Source of the DNA: Novosphingobium marinum
Lineage (GTDB): Bacteria > Pseudomonadota > Alphaproteobacteria > Sphingomonadales > Sphingomonadaceae
Assembly (NCBI RefSeq): GCF_013408095.1
Contig: NZ_JACBZF010000004.1
Span: 269,516-333,515 of the forward strand
Length of the DNA stretch: 64,000 bases
Direction: 5' to 3'
A program made the translations under genes and the position numbers. Below the pieces are notes generated by a model, which saw only the letters and a list, made by a program, of their open reading frames with translations, did no database searches and was not told where the DNA came from. Positions 46,294-54,228 of the stretch are shown piece by piece (positions within the stretch are counted from its first letter, which is position 1; the number at the start of each line of letters is the position of its first letter).

Positions 46294-47582
46294 CTTGTCA
46301 GCGTCCTTTCGAGCGCGTGGAGGTCCCTGGCAGCGCGTACCATGTCGTGCGGGCGGCGGGCGGCGCGCAAGCGCCTTGCAATCGTGGAAAAAGCCTCGTT
46401 CTCCGGCGCGCGGCGTTCACCCACCCGGTCGATCGCCGCCTCGACGTCCTTGTCGGAGCCGCCGCGCGAGAGCGCAAGCGCCCTTGCAATCCGGTCGCGC
46501 ACACGGGCCGCGTAAGGATCGGCGACGAGGTGCGCGCGTTTCGCTCGCGCCAGGAGCCCGGCCGCGTTGCCGACAAGCGCCCGCTTGCCGAACCCGATCG
46601 CCCGTTCAGGTATGCGCGGCGGGCCGAACCGCATGAACGCGCGCCAGCCGACAGCTATTGCCGCAAGCAGGAGGCAGATCGTCGCGGCAAGAAACGGCGG
46701 CGTGAACGCCAGGGTCAGCAGATTTGCCGAACGACCGTGCCCGTTGAGCGTCTGGTCGAAAACCACCTCAACGCCGTCTTCCCCTGCAGCCGCGCGCACC
46801 AGCGCTTCGGCGAGACGGGCGTTCTCGATGCTGGACATTCCGTAATTGTCGATAAGGTCGGGCTCGAAGACGAGGACAATGGGATGGATCCTTTCGTCCT
46901 GGCCGCCGTTGTAGGGCGATTGCAAGGCCATCGCATCCAGTTCCGGGTAGAAGCCGGCATCGTCGATGTAGCCGGCCAGGATGCGTCCGTCGGTGCCCGC
47001 GACGAGCGGGACAAGGCGCGGCCCCATGCCCGACAGCACCAGCTTCGGCTGCGGCACCCGGCCCGCGAGACCGGCCCCGCGCCAGCGACCGTCGCGCATC
47101 GGCTCGACCGCGACAGTCACGTCGTCGAGGAAGCCCTGCCAGCGCGGCGGCATCGCGCCGGCAAGCGTGACCCAGCCCTTTTCCGCCTCGGGGTCCCTCG
47201 GGTTTGCCGGCGCGGCGAGCCATTTCGGCGTGACGATAAGCGTCGGCCCGGCATAGCGGCGGCGCGAGACGATCCGCTCGATTTCCTCTCCATCGGCATG
47301 CGCCGGCGGGGTGAGCACGAGAAGGCCCGCATCGTCGAGCGCGCCTTCGCTGCGCGAGCGCCGTATGCTGAGCCCGCGCCGTTCGAGATAGTCGGCCATC
47401 GCGGCATACCCGTTGAGGCCCCTGCCGCCGACGTGCGAACCGCCGTCGTTGGTCGGCCCCGACGCCAATCCCGCCCCGATCATCCACAACAGCGCGACGA
47501 AGACGATGCCGCCGAAGACCACGAGCAGGAGCGCGGTCCGCACCGAGAACGGATTGTCGGCTGCTGAAGCATCCCCGCTCAT
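46290..47582 (-). CDS. DUF4350 membrane protein
   Basis: 430 residues. One N-terminal membrane helix (LLLVVFGGIVFVALLWMIGA), a soluble domain that looks like the DUF4350 fold (GLNGYAAMADYLERRGLSIRRSRS, VLTPPAHADGEEIERIV), a second membrane helix (ATICLLLAAIAVGWRAFM) and a basic C-terminal tail. These proteins occur only in MoxR/DUF58 operons and may be the periplasmic partner. ATGA overlap with DUF4129. Confidence 0.82.
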   Translation of the reverse strand: MSGDASAADNPFSVRTALLLVVFGGIVFVALLWMIGAGLASGPTNDGGSHVGGRGLNGYAAMADYLERRGLSIRRSRSEGALDDAGLLVLTPPAHADGEEIERIVSRRRYAGPTLIVTPKWLAAPANPRDPEAEKGWVTLAGAMPPRWQGFLDDVTVAVEPMRDGRWRGAGLAGRVPQPKLVLSGMGPRLVPLVAGTDGRILAGYIDDAGFYPELDAMALQSPYNGGQDERIHPIVLVFEPDLIDNYGMSSIENARLAEALVRAAAGEDGVEVVFDQTLNGHGRSANLLTLAFTPPFLAATICLLLAAIAVGWRAFMRFGPPRIPERAIGFGKRALVGNAAGLLARAKRAHLVADPYAARVRDRIARALALSRGGSDKDVEAAIDRVGERRAPENEAFSTIARRLRAARRPHDMVRAARDLHALERTLTR

Positions 47583-48280
47583 GCCATCGCCTCCTGCACC
47601 CGGCCCGGCCGGCCGGCCGACAGATCGACGAGCGCGAATTCCGCATAGGCCTCGCGCGCCGTCCGCCAGTCCTCGGCATCGAGATCGCGCAGCGCGAAGA
47701 GGCTGCGCTCGACCCGTGCTGCGATGACACCGAAAGTTGACCGCGCGCGGTCAGAAAGCAGCGGGAAGCTGGCGATCTCGCGCGCGGTGCTGGCCGGGAT
47801 CACCCAGTCGGGACGCGCGCTGGCGATATGCCCGACGCTGCGCCGGAGCAACAGGTGCACGGCTTCTGCATACCGGCCTTCGCCGGCAAGCCGGTCGGCG
47901 TCCTCAAGCAGGGCCTCGGCATCGGTCCGGTCGGGTGCCCAGTCGCCCTCCTCTTCGGGCTTGCGCGCACGCAACCTCTCGAGCGTGGGTGCGAGCAGAT
48001 GCCACAGGATGTAAAGGGCGAGGACTGCGGCAAGCGCGATGAGCACGTACTGCAGGACGGGCCATGAAACGCCGAGAGCTTCGCCGACGGGTTCGAGTAT
48101 CGATCGCAACCACTCGCCCAGCGTCTTCAGCCAGCCGGGCGTTTCGGGCGGCTTGAACGGCGGCAGTGGTTCGTACTGGATTTCGGTGGCGGAACGGACG
48201 GCCTCCCAGTCGTTCACGACGGAAGGCTCCGCGGTCGACCCCGCCGTGCCATCAGCCGTCTGAGCGCCCGCAACCGTCAC
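47579..48280 (-). CDS. DUF4129-type membrane protein
   Basis: 233 residues. The start is GTG 48280 (VTVAGAQTADG); the open frame continues to 48466 but that part overlaps pheA and is not expected to be translated. One membrane helix (VLQYVLIALAAVLALYILWHLLAP) is followed by a cytoplasmic region with the family pattern ADRLAGEGRYAEAVHLLLRRSVGHI. Likely first gene of the MoxR operon, 46 bases after pheA. Confidence 0.75.
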   Translation of the reverse strand: MTVAGAQTADGTAGSTAEPSVVNDWEAVRSATEIQYEPLPPFKPPETPGWLKTLGEWLRSILEPVGEALGVSWPVLQYVLIALAAVLALYILWHLLAPTLERLRARKPEEEGDWAPDRTDAEALLEDADRLAGEGRYAEAVHLLLRRSVGHIASARPDWVIPASTAREIASFPLLSDRARSTFGVIAARVERSLFALRDLDAEDWRTAREAYAEFALVDLSAGRPGRVQEAMA

Positions 48281-48326
48281 GCGCGCTTCGTGGCACGGGC
48301 GCGGATGCAGCGCAAGCGGCGCGGTC

Positions 48327-49220
48327 TCAGCCGCGCGCCCGCGCTTGCCGGTAGCTGCCGAGGATGCGCACGTACTTGCAATGGAATGCCAGTTCCTCCA
48401 GCGCACGGTCGATCCGCGGATCGCCGGGAGCGCCCTCGATATCCGCGTAAAAGGTCGTCGCGGCAAAGCTGGCGCCGACCTGGTAGCTTTCGAGCTTCGT
48501 CATGTTCACGCCGTTCGTCGCGAACCCGCCCATCGCCTTGTAGAGCGCGGCGGGAATGTTCTTCACTTCGAACACGAACGTCGTCATCGCGGTATCGCCG
48601 TTGAGGACGGACGGATCCAGTTCGTCGCGCGCCAGCACCACGAACCGGGTCATGTTGTCGTCGGCATCCTCGACGCGGCGTTCGACGATCGTCAGCCCGT
48701 AAAGCTCCGCCGCCAGCGCGGGCGCGATCGCCGCCGCCCTTCGGTCGCCCTGCTCCGCCACGAAGGCCGCCGCACCCGCCGTATCGGCATAGGACATCGG
48801 CACGATGCCCCTGGACCTGAGATAGTGTCGCGACTGGCCCAGCGCCTGGGGATGGCTGTAGGCGGCAGTAAACGGCCCTTCGCCCAGGCCCATCAGGGCA
48901 TGATGGATCGCCATGAAGTGTTCGCCGACGATGGCAAGACCGCTTTCGGGAAGCAGGAAATGGATATCCGCAACCCGTCCGTGCTGCGAATTCTCGATAG
49001 GGATGATGGCGCGGTCGGCGCGGCCTTCCTTCACCGCCTCCATCGCGTCCTCGAAGCTGAAGCATGGCAGGGGCAGGCAATCGGCATCGTACTCGATCGC
49101 CGCACGGTGCGAATTCGATCCGGGCGCTCCCTGCAGCGCGAGTGCGCGCGCCGGGTCGGACATTGCAGCGGCGGCCATCTCTTCGACAAGGGCGAGGGCA
49201 GGTGCGGGAAAGCTGTGCAT
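48327..49220 (-). CDS. pheA: Prephenate dehydratase
   Basis: 297 residues. Converts prephenate to phenylpyruvate for phenylalanine synthesis. The catalytic domain shows GAPGSNSHRAAIEY, IIPIENSQHGRVADIHFLL and the diagnostic DNMTRFVVLA; the C-terminal ACT domain (TTFVFEVKNIPAALYKAMGGFATNGVNMTKLESY) binds phenylalanine for feedback control. It is a stand-alone dehydratase, not fused to chorismate mutase. ATG 49220 is preferred to the frame to 49334. Confidence 0.95.
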   Translation of the reverse strand: MHSFPAPALALVEEMAAAAMSDPARALALQGAPGSNSHRAAIEYDADCLPLPCFSFEDAMEAVKEGRADRAIIPIENSQHGRVADIHFLLPESGLAIVGEHFMAIHHALMGLGEGPFTAAYSHPQALGQSRHYLRSRGIVPMSYADTAGAAAFVAEQGDRRAAAIAPALAAELYGLTIVERRVEDADDNMTRFVVLARDELDPSVLNGDTAMTTFVFEVKNIPAALYKAMGGFATNGVNMTKLESYQVGASFAATTFYADIEGAPGDPRIDRALEELAFHCKYVRILGSYRQARARG

Positions 49221-49342
49221 CAGACCCGCGCGCTTAGTGCCCGGATGCGAATCCCGCAATGGGCCTTGCACTGATCGGCTTGCCTTACTAATGCGGCGCG
49301 CAACCGCCACTTGGCGTGGGATCGCACGAGGCAAATCTTCGA

Positions 49343-50053
49343 ATGGACGACCGTTTCAATACCATAGCCGGTTGGGCTTTGTTCTCCGGCGTCGTGGCGC
49401 TGGGCCTCTCCAGCCTGTCTTCGCATTACTTCAGCGCCGACAAGCCGCATCGCCCGCACGAGATGGGCTACGAGATCGAGGGCGTCGAGGTCGAAGGCGG
49501 CGAGGAAGAGGTTCCGCTCGCTACCCTACTGGCTGCCGCCGATCCGGCTCGCGGCGAGGCAGTGTTCGCCAAGTGCGCTTCGTGCCACACGATCAACCAG
49601 GGCGGCGCCAACGGCATTGGCCCGAACCTTTACGGCGTGATGGGCGCCTCGATCGGCGGCCACGCTCCCGGCTTCGCCTATTCCGATGCGCTTACCAGCC
49701 ACGGTGGATCGTGGGACTTCGCGAACATGGACGCCTGGCTGAAGAGCCCGAAGGCCTTTGCATCGGGCACGAAGATGACCTTTGCCGGTCTCTCGAAGCC
49801 TGAAGACCGTGCGAACATCATCGTCTACATGAACAACCAGGGCTCCAACCTGCCGCTTCCGCCTCCGCCCGCCGAAGATGTGGTCGAGACTGGAAACGAT
49901 GGCGAACCCGGAACCGGAGACACTGCCGGCGTCGGGGCGGACCCGGGTGACGGCGCCGGGCCTGCAGGTGCCGAAACGCAGGCCGGCCCTGCAGCGGCGG
50001 GCGCGATGGCGCAGCCCGCCCCCAAGGTCGAGGGCGGTGGCGACCCGAACTGA
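49343..50053 (+). CDS. Membrane-anchored cytochrome c
   Basis: 236 residues. An uncleaved N-terminal helix (IAGWALFSGVVALGLSSLSS) anchors the protein, an acidic linker follows, then a class I cytochrome c domain: CASCH haem site, GPNLYGVMGASIG, the axial methionine in GTKMTFAGLSKPEDRANIIVYM. The Pro/Gly/Ala-rich C-terminal tail is disordered. It resembles the cytochrome c552/c-y type that carries electrons from the bc1 complex to terminal oxidases. It is divergent from pheA, a neighbour arrangement common in related genomes. Confidence 0.92.
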   Translation: MDDRFNTIAGWALFSGVVALGLSSLSSHYFSADKPHRPHEMGYEIEGVEVEGGEEEVPLATLLAAADPARGEAVFAKCASCHTINQGGANGIGPNLYGVMGASIGGHAPGFAYSDALTSHGGSWDFANMDAWLKSPKAFASGTKMTFAGLSKPEDRANIIVYMNNQGSNLPLPPPPAEDVVETGNDGEPGTGDTAGVGADPGDGAGPAGAETQAGPAAAGAMAQPAPKVEGGGDPN

Positions 50054-50081
50054 TTTGGGTTCGAGACCAGTCGAAACGGAG

Positions 50082-50110
50082 CGGGCCGGATTTTCCGGCC
50101 CGTTTCCTTT
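50082..50110 (+). terminator. Intrinsic terminator after the cytochrome c gene
   Basis: CGGGCCGG (50082-50089) pairs with CCGGCCCG (50095-50102) with a 5-base loop and is followed by TTTCCTTTT. It separates the cytochrome from the convergent rlmE. Confidence 0.85.
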
Positions 50111-50120
50111 TGGAGCGAGG

Positions 50121-50789
50121 CTACCCGCCAGAGCCCTTGAAGCCCTTGGCAATCACGTACCATTCGGACGAACCCTTGCGGCTCGCCGGCGGCTTGGCAT
50201 GCTTCACGCTCGCAAAGTGTTTCTTGAGCAGAGCCAGAAGCTCGGCATCGGTGCCGCCGGCCAGTACCTTGGCGACGAACGAACCGCCCTTTGCGAGGTT
50301 GGAGATCGCGAAATCGGCCGCGGTTTCGACAAGCCCCATCGTGCGCAAGTGATCGGTCTGCTTGTGGCCGACCGTGTTGGCGGCCATGTCGGAAAGCACC
50401 AGATCGGGCGCGCCGCCTAGCGCTTCGTCCAGCGCGGTCAGCGCCTCGTCCCCCATGAAGTCCATCTCGAGGATCGTCACGCCGTCGATCGGCTCGGTGG
50501 GCAGCAGATCGATTCCGACGACTTTCGCCTTCGGACAATGCTCGCGCAGCACCTGGCTCCAGCCGCCGGGCGCGATGCCGAGGTCGACAGCGCGGGTAAC
50601 GCCAGCCAGCAATCCGAACCTTTCGTCCAGTTCGAGCAGCTTGTACGCGGCCCTGCTCCGGTATCCGTCCGCCTTGGCACGCTTGACGTAGGGATCGTTG
50701 ATCTGCCGATTGAGCCAGCGCGCCGAACTTGCGCTGCGCTTCTTCGCCGTGCGCAGTCTCTCGCCCGGATCGCGGCCCGAGCGGCTCAT
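50121..50789 (-). CDS. rlmE: 23S rRNA 2'-O-ribose U2552 methyltransferase
   Basis: 222 residues. Methylates the A-loop uridine of 23S rRNA. The K-D-K-E catalytic set is seen in RSRAAYKLLELDERF, SDMAANTVGHKQTDH, GGSFVAKVLAGG and RKGSSEWYVIAKGF; the SAM motif is DLGIAPGGWSQVLRE. Its ATG overlaps the stop of the upstream phosphatase gene (ATGA). Length is typical. Confidence 0.95.
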   Translation of the reverse strand: MSRSGRDPGERLRTAKKRSASSARWLNRQINDPYVKRAKADGYRSRAAYKLLELDERFGLLAGVTRAVDLGIAPGGWSQVLREHCPKAKVVGIDLLPTEPIDGVTILEMDFMGDEALTALDEALGGAPDLVLSDMAANTVGHKQTDHLRTMGLVETAADFAISNLAKGGSFVAKVLAGGTDAELLALLKKHFASVKHAKPPASRKGSSEWYVIAKGFKGSGG

Positions 50790-51988
50790 CGCAGGCGGTC
50801 CGTGCAGGAATGCCCGTCGGAGGCGATCAGGCTGCGCAGGATGCCCTCGCGGATGCCCCGATCCGCTACACCGAGCCGGTGCGCGGGCCAGAGATCGAGT
50901 ATCGCTTCGAGTATCGCGCAACCGGCAACGACGAGGTCGGCGCGTTCGCGACCGATGCACGGCACCTCGCGCCGGTCCTCGACCGACATCGAGGACAGCC
51001 TGCTGCTGATCGAGCGCATCGATTCGCTGGGAACGATCAGCCCGTCGACCGCGCGCCGGTCGTAGTGCGGCAGGTCGAGGTGAAGGCTGGCGAGCGTCGT
51101 CACCGTCCCGCTGGTTCCGAGCAGGCGCAGGGGCACGTCGGTCGCCATGCGTTCGCGAGCCGGCCCGATCCGCTCGGCAAACGGCGCGAAGCCCTCGGCG
51201 ACAAGCGAGCGCATCTTCGCGTAGCGCGCCATCCGGTCCGCCAGCGTCGCGCCCTCCGACCCGCAGCTTTCGGTGAGCGACACGACGCCCCACGGAGCGC
51301 TTTGCCAGTCGAGGATGCGCGGCACCGTATCGGTGCTCTCGATCAGGACGAGTTCAGTCGACCCGCCGCCGATATCGAAGATCATCGCGGGACCGCGTCC
51401 AGATTCGAGGAGCACGTGGCATCCCAGAACGGCCAGCCGCGCTTCCTCGCGCGCGCTGATCACATCAAGCGCGATTCCGGTTTCGTGGCGGACACGCTCG
51501 ATGAATTCCTCGCCGTTCGCGGCGCGCCGGCATGCCTCGGTCGCAACCGAACGGGCGAGATGGACGTGCCGCCGCACGAGCTTGTCTGAGCAAACCCGCA
51601 ACGCCGAAAGCGCCCTGTCCATCGCAGCGTCGCTGAGCCGCCCGCTATGCGCAAGTCCTTCGCCGAGGCGCACGACACGGCTGAACGCATCGATAACGGT
51701 GAAGTTTTCGCCGGAAGGCCGTGCGATAAGCAATCGGCAGTTGTTCGTGCCAAGGTCGATCGCGGCATACGATTGCCGCCCGTAAGGCCTCCTGAAGCCA
51801 TTCCCGTTTCGCTTCTGGCCTTCCTCGCGAGATTGCCCTGCGGGGTCGTACGGCCTGCCGCCGGATGAGCGGCTCCTGGGCACCTTTGGCGAGGATTCGC
51901 CGGACCTGTGGTCCCGGCGACCCTTTCCTCCGGCGGACTTGCCGCCCGGCACCTCGGCGCTCGCTGCCGGCGGAATTTGCTCCGCCAT
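50786..51988 (-). CDS. Ppx/GppA exopolyphosphatase-type phosphatase
   Basis: 400 residues. An unusual ~80-residue Arg/Gly/Ser-rich N-terminal tail precedes the ASKHA fold: AAIDLGTNNCRLLIA (phosphate 1), FDIGGGSTELVLIE (phosphate 2) and LGTSGTVTTLASLHL. Members hydrolyse polyphosphate or pppGpp; which one cannot be read. Only the N-terminal exopolyphosphatase module is present, without the C-terminal HD domain of long Ppx. Together with the CYTH-CHAD genes at 24 kb it suggests active polyphosphate metabolism. Confidence 0.9.
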   Translation of the reverse strand: MAEQIPPAASAEVPGGKSAGGKGRRDHRSGESSPKVPRSRSSGGRPYDPAGQSREEGQKRNGNGFRRPYGRQSYAAIDLGTNNCRLLIARPSGENFTVIDAFSRVVRLGEGLAHSGRLSDAAMDRALSALRVCSDKLVRRHVHLARSVATEACRRAANGEEFIERVRHETGIALDVISAREEARLAVLGCHVLLESGRGPAMIFDIGGGSTELVLIESTDTVPRILDWQSAPWGVVSLTESCGSEGATLADRMARYAKMRSLVAEGFAPFAERIGPARERMATDVPLRLLGTSGTVTTLASLHLDLPHYDRRAVDGLIVPSESMRSISSRLSSMSVEDRREVPCIGRERADLVVAGCAILEAILDLWPAHRLGVADRGIREGILRSLIASDGHSCTDRLR

Positions 51989-52129
51989 GATAAAAGCACT
52001 CTTCTGCAATTTACCCGCCGATGGCGGGAACCTGATGGCGATGCTAGCGGCCACTTCCACCGGGGGCAAGGGCGGCCCCGGCAGGCGGCTTGACGGGGAT
52101 CGGAAGGCCGACTAGAGGGGCGCCCCTGT

Positions 52130-52203
52130 TGCCCCGTCGTCTAATGGCAAGACTACGGACTCTGACTCCGTCAATCGAGGTTCGAATCCTCGCGGGGCAT
52201 CCA
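52130..52203 (+). tRNA. tRNA-Gln (anticodon CTG)
   Basis: A complete cloverleaf: acceptor TGCCCCG with CGGGGCA, anticodon stem-loop ACGGA-CTCTGAC-TCCGT giving anticodon CTG, T arm CGAGG-TTCGAATC-CTCG, and an encoded CCA end. It lies divergent from the phosphatase gene, and the phage-derived segment begins immediately after its 3' end, which makes it the probable integration target. Confidence 0.95.
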
Positions 52204-52226
52204 ATCTAGCCAAATAATCTATTGAT

Positions 52227-52250
52227 ATCGTTCAAATTAGTTGGAACGAT
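52227..52250. repeat. Inverted repeat just after the tRNA, candidate recombination core
   Basis: ATCGTTC (52227-52233) and GAACGAT (52244-52250) flank 10 AT-rich bases, 24 bases beyond the tRNA end. The size resembles a tyrosine-recombinase core site, but no partner copy was found in the window and the tRNA 3' end itself is not repeated within it. Confidence 0.3.
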
Positions 52251-52312
52251 TGGATTCTGCTCCCTCATTTGCTCCCACAACGCAGGGGAGGAAATGCCCG
52301 GTGACGCGCTCC

Positions 52313-52510
52313 TCACGTAGGTCTGGTTGCTCTCTTGCTGAGCGCTTCGAATCGCTCCCCCACCTGCCTCCACATGGCTATCCCGTCGAAGTCACCTTCT
52401 TCCAGCAAGCGGTCCATCTGTTGCGCGATGTAGAAGTCGCCCTCGTCGCCATGGTGCTTCTCGACCCACAACGCGACGGCCCATAGCTCCTGGTCCGCAG
52501 TCAGTGTCAT
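52313..52510 (-). CDS. Small protein resembling DUF6961
   Basis: 65 residues: MTLTADQELWAVALWVEKHH then GDEGDFYIAQQMDRLLEEGDFDGIAMWRQVGERFEAL. This looks like the short sphingomonad proteins labelled DUF6961, which are helical and sit in mobile regions; function unknown. GGAGG lies eight bases before ATG 52510, so I prefer it to the longer frame to 52579. Last gene on the tRNA side of the island. Confidence 0.65.
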   Translation of the reverse strand: MTLTADQELWAVALWVEKHHGDEGDFYIAQQMDRLLEEGDFDGIAMWRQVGERFEALSKRATRPT

Positions 52511-52579
52511 CAGTGCCGCCTCCGGATCGACCAGATCAATTCCATAGGCGCGGCCTTGCGAACAGGGCAAGGCGATCAC

Positions 52580-53095
52580 TCAATCCCTGGTCTGACCTGG
52601 CAGGGTTGGCTGCGGAGATGCCCCTGCCGAATATACCTTCTTAGGTTTCTGCAGGTGCTCTCTTAGTAGCTCGACGCGATCTGCCACTAGCCATCCGAGG
52701 TCCTGCGGTAATGCCGTCAGGTCGAAGAACCTGGCTTCGAGCAGTTGCCGGCCGTTGGCGACGGGCTTGCCTTCAGCGACCCCGGTAAACAGGTGAACCG
52801 GATTGCCAGCGTGCTGGAGAACGCCGATATCAAGGCCGAGATAATCGATCCTGCCAAGTTCGCAGGAGGTCCCTTCGCGAACTTCCCTGATAATGGCCTG
52901 CAAGGCCGTTTCGTTCCGGGCAATACCGCCTGACGGGAAGTACCACCGATCGGACTCCTGGTACGAATTACGGACCAGCAGGATGCGGTCGTTCCGATCG
53001 CGCACGAGTGCCATGCAGCCGGTGATTTCCGGCTTTCGGATAAGCCACCAAAGATGGCGCAACTTTTGGAGTAGACGTAGCAACGAAAGATTCAT
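52580..53095 (-). CDS. NUDIX domain protein with a degenerate Nudix box
   Basis: 171 residues. The fold pattern is clear: ITGCMALVRDRNDRILLVRNSY, WYFPSGGIARNETALQAIIREV. Within the Nudix box (G-x5-E-x7-RE-x2-EE-x-G), Gly56, Glu62, Arg70, Glu71 and Glu74 are in place but the key second Glu is Gly75 and the final Gly is Ser77. Metal binding is therefore doubtful. An AAGAGA run precedes ATG 53095. Likely a captured or decayed hydrolase. Confidence 0.78.
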   Translation of the reverse strand: MNLSLLRLLQKLRHLWWLIRKPEITGCMALVRDRNDRILLVRNSYQESDRWYFPSGGIARNETALQAIIREVREGTSCELGRIDYLGLDIGVLQHAGNPVHLFTGVAEGKPVANGRQLLEARFFDLTALPQDLGWLVADRVELLREHLQKPKKVYSAGASPQPTLPGQTRD

Positions 53096-53487
53096 GTCTC
53101 TTGGCAGTGTGCGATCGGGCAATCGAACCCGGCATAACCATCTGCCTCATGATCCGGCTCGGCGGCGCCAGACAGTTGATTTGTTCCACATGCAGTTTTC
53201 CTGCACCCCTCCGAACCGTCAGCGTTTCTGCGCTATTCCCGCCCTTGGGCAATCTCGTGCGACGTTTTGATCTCGACGCGCCACACTACCCAAGATCGTT
53301 CCGTTTCTGATCCAGAGCCTGGCTCCAAAAGTGGCCGGGCGCGCATGTCCATCCCATCGATGCTGCGTATTGCGAAGTTAGGATCGGTTGACCTTATGAG
53401 CGCGATCGTTAGGACAGCCACCGCACGGATAAGTGCAGCCTTTCAACAGATGCGACCCTTCTTTCCCCCGCTTCGTGCGGGGTTTTT
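53096..53487. other. Non-coding gap between the NUDIX gene and the small-gene array
   Basis: About 390 bases with short frames on both strands (for example 53233-53421 minus, 53267-53491 plus) but none with a convincing start, family or codon pattern. At its right end, CCCCGC (53466-53471) pairs with GCGGGG (53477-53482) and is followed by seven T (53483-53489), a plus-strand terminator that abuts the last stop of the array. A plus-strand transcript ending here may exist. Confidence 0.4.
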
Positions 53488-53489
53488 TT
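53466..53489 (+). terminator. Hairpin with T run at the end of the small-gene array
   Basis: CCCCGC-TTCGT-GCGGGG followed by TTTTTTT. It reads as a plus-strand terminator. On the minus strand it immediately follows the last stop codon of the array but lacks a T run. Confidence 0.75.
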
Positions 53490-53706
53490 AGTGTTCCAGC
53501 AGCATCCTGTCCTGCTCATACATGGGATCCGGCACATCGCCCGGGGGCTCTAGCCTGATGGCGAACAGCGGCTTGTCTTCCAGCGTCAGACCGGCGTCAG
53601 CCAATGCCTCTGCAAGTGGCTGGCCATGCCCCCACAGGAAAGGCTGGCCCCGCTCGATATCGGGCTGTTTTGCCTCCATGGCCTCCACGCGGCGCTTCAG
53701 GCGCAT
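53488..53706 (-). CDS. Small-gene array member 5 (coiled-coil start)
   Basis: 72 residues beginning MRLKRRVEAMEAKQPDIERG. The opening heptad-like motif R-V-E-A-M-E is shared by all members of the array. The rest (LAEALADAGLTLEDKPLFAIRL) ends MYEQDRMLLEH. Its ATG sits inside the 10-base overlap ATGCGCCTGA with member 4 (53697-53706). GAGG precedes the start. No family recognised. Confidence 0.68.
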   Translation of the reverse strand: MRLKRRVEAMEAKQPDIERGQPFLWGHGQPLAEALADAGLTLEDKPLFAIRLEPPGDVPDPMYEQDRMLLEH

Positions 53707-53888
53707 GACTCGGGCCTCTGGAAAATACGGACGATCAGGCACTCGTCATCCCCGAGCGGTCCGTTCTCCGCTTCATAGGCAGCACGAGCCTCCGCCTCGG
53801 TCTGACCCAGACGCACGATGATCCTGTGCCACGCCTTGAATCCGCCTGTCTCACGCTCGAGCGCTTCCACACGTCCCCTCATGCGCAT
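53697..53888 (-). CDS. Small-gene array member 4
   Basis: 63 residues: MRMRGRVEALERETGGFKAW, then HRIIVRLGQTEAEARAAYEA, then ENGPLGDDECLIVRIFQRPE ending SCA. It is clearly paralogous to member 3 (EAxxxYEAExGPLG). The final Cys-Ala is forced by the overlap sequence ATGCGCCTGA shared with member 5. Starts inside the overlap ATGCGCATGA with member 3; a GAGGAA run lies upstream. The regular design suggests a duplicated module. Confidence 0.7.
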   Translation of the reverse strand: MRMRGRVEALERETGGFKAWHRIIVRLGQTEAEARAAYEAENGPLGDDECLIVRIFQRPESCA

Positions 53889-54073
53889 GTCGGTTCCTCA
53901 GCCTGCTGCCAGACGAGCGCGAGACCATTGCCCAGTGGCCCATGCTCTGCCTCGTACCGGCGCTTTGCTTCGTTCGCGGTCTCACCGTCCTTGGACAAGA
54001 TCCACACCGCTGGCCCCTTGAATGGGCTGCCGCTTCGTTGCTCAAGCATTTCGACCCTTCCTTTCAGTCGCAT
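53879..54073 (-). CDS. Small-gene array member 3
   Basis: 64 residues: MRLKGRVEMLEQRSGSPFKG, then PAVWILSKDGETANEAKRRY, then EAEHGPLGNGLALVWQQAEE ending PTCA. It has the same plan as member 4: short coiled-coil start, a beta-rich middle (VWIL...LALVW), a helix with YEAExGPLG, and a Cys-Ala end created by the overlap ATGCGCATGA. GGAG lies before ATG 54073. Function unknown. Confidence 0.7.
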   Translation of the reverse strand: MRLKGRVEMLEQRSGSPFKGPAVWILSKDGETANEAKRRYEAEHGPLGNGLALVWQQAEEPTCA

Positions 54074-54228
54074 GGCGTACACTCCGGGCGCGGGACGCCG
54101 GTCCTGATCCAGATCACGTCCTTGCTGGCCACCGGCTCGGGATCATCAGGACCGAGCACGCGGAAGATCGGGCGACCATCAATGGCCTCCAGCGCCTCCA
54201 AACGGTTAGTCAGTCTATTCCCAGCCAT
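54064..54228 (-). CDS. Small-gene array member 2
   Basis: 54 residues: MAGNRLTNRLEALEAIDGRP, then IFRVLGPDDPEPVASKDVIW, then IRTGVPRPECTPCD. It shares the opening N-R-L-E-A-L-E motif and a beta-type middle, but lacks the YEAExGPLG helix of members 3 and 4. AGGAGG precedes ATG 54228, itself within the coding end of member 1 (19-base overlap). Its own stop is inside ATGCGACTGA of member 3. Confidence 0.66.
   Translation of the reverse strand: MAGNRLTNRLEALEAIDGRPIFRVLGPDDPEPVASKDVIWIRTGVPRPECTPCD

Noticed and set aside
48281..48466. N-terminal extension of the DUF4129 protein
   Set aside because: It lies inside pheA coding sequence; GTG 48280 is the first sensible start outside it.
53267..53491. 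74-codon plus-strand frame before the terminator
   Set aside because: The last residues are encoded by the terminator itself, and no ribosome-binding site or family pattern is seen.
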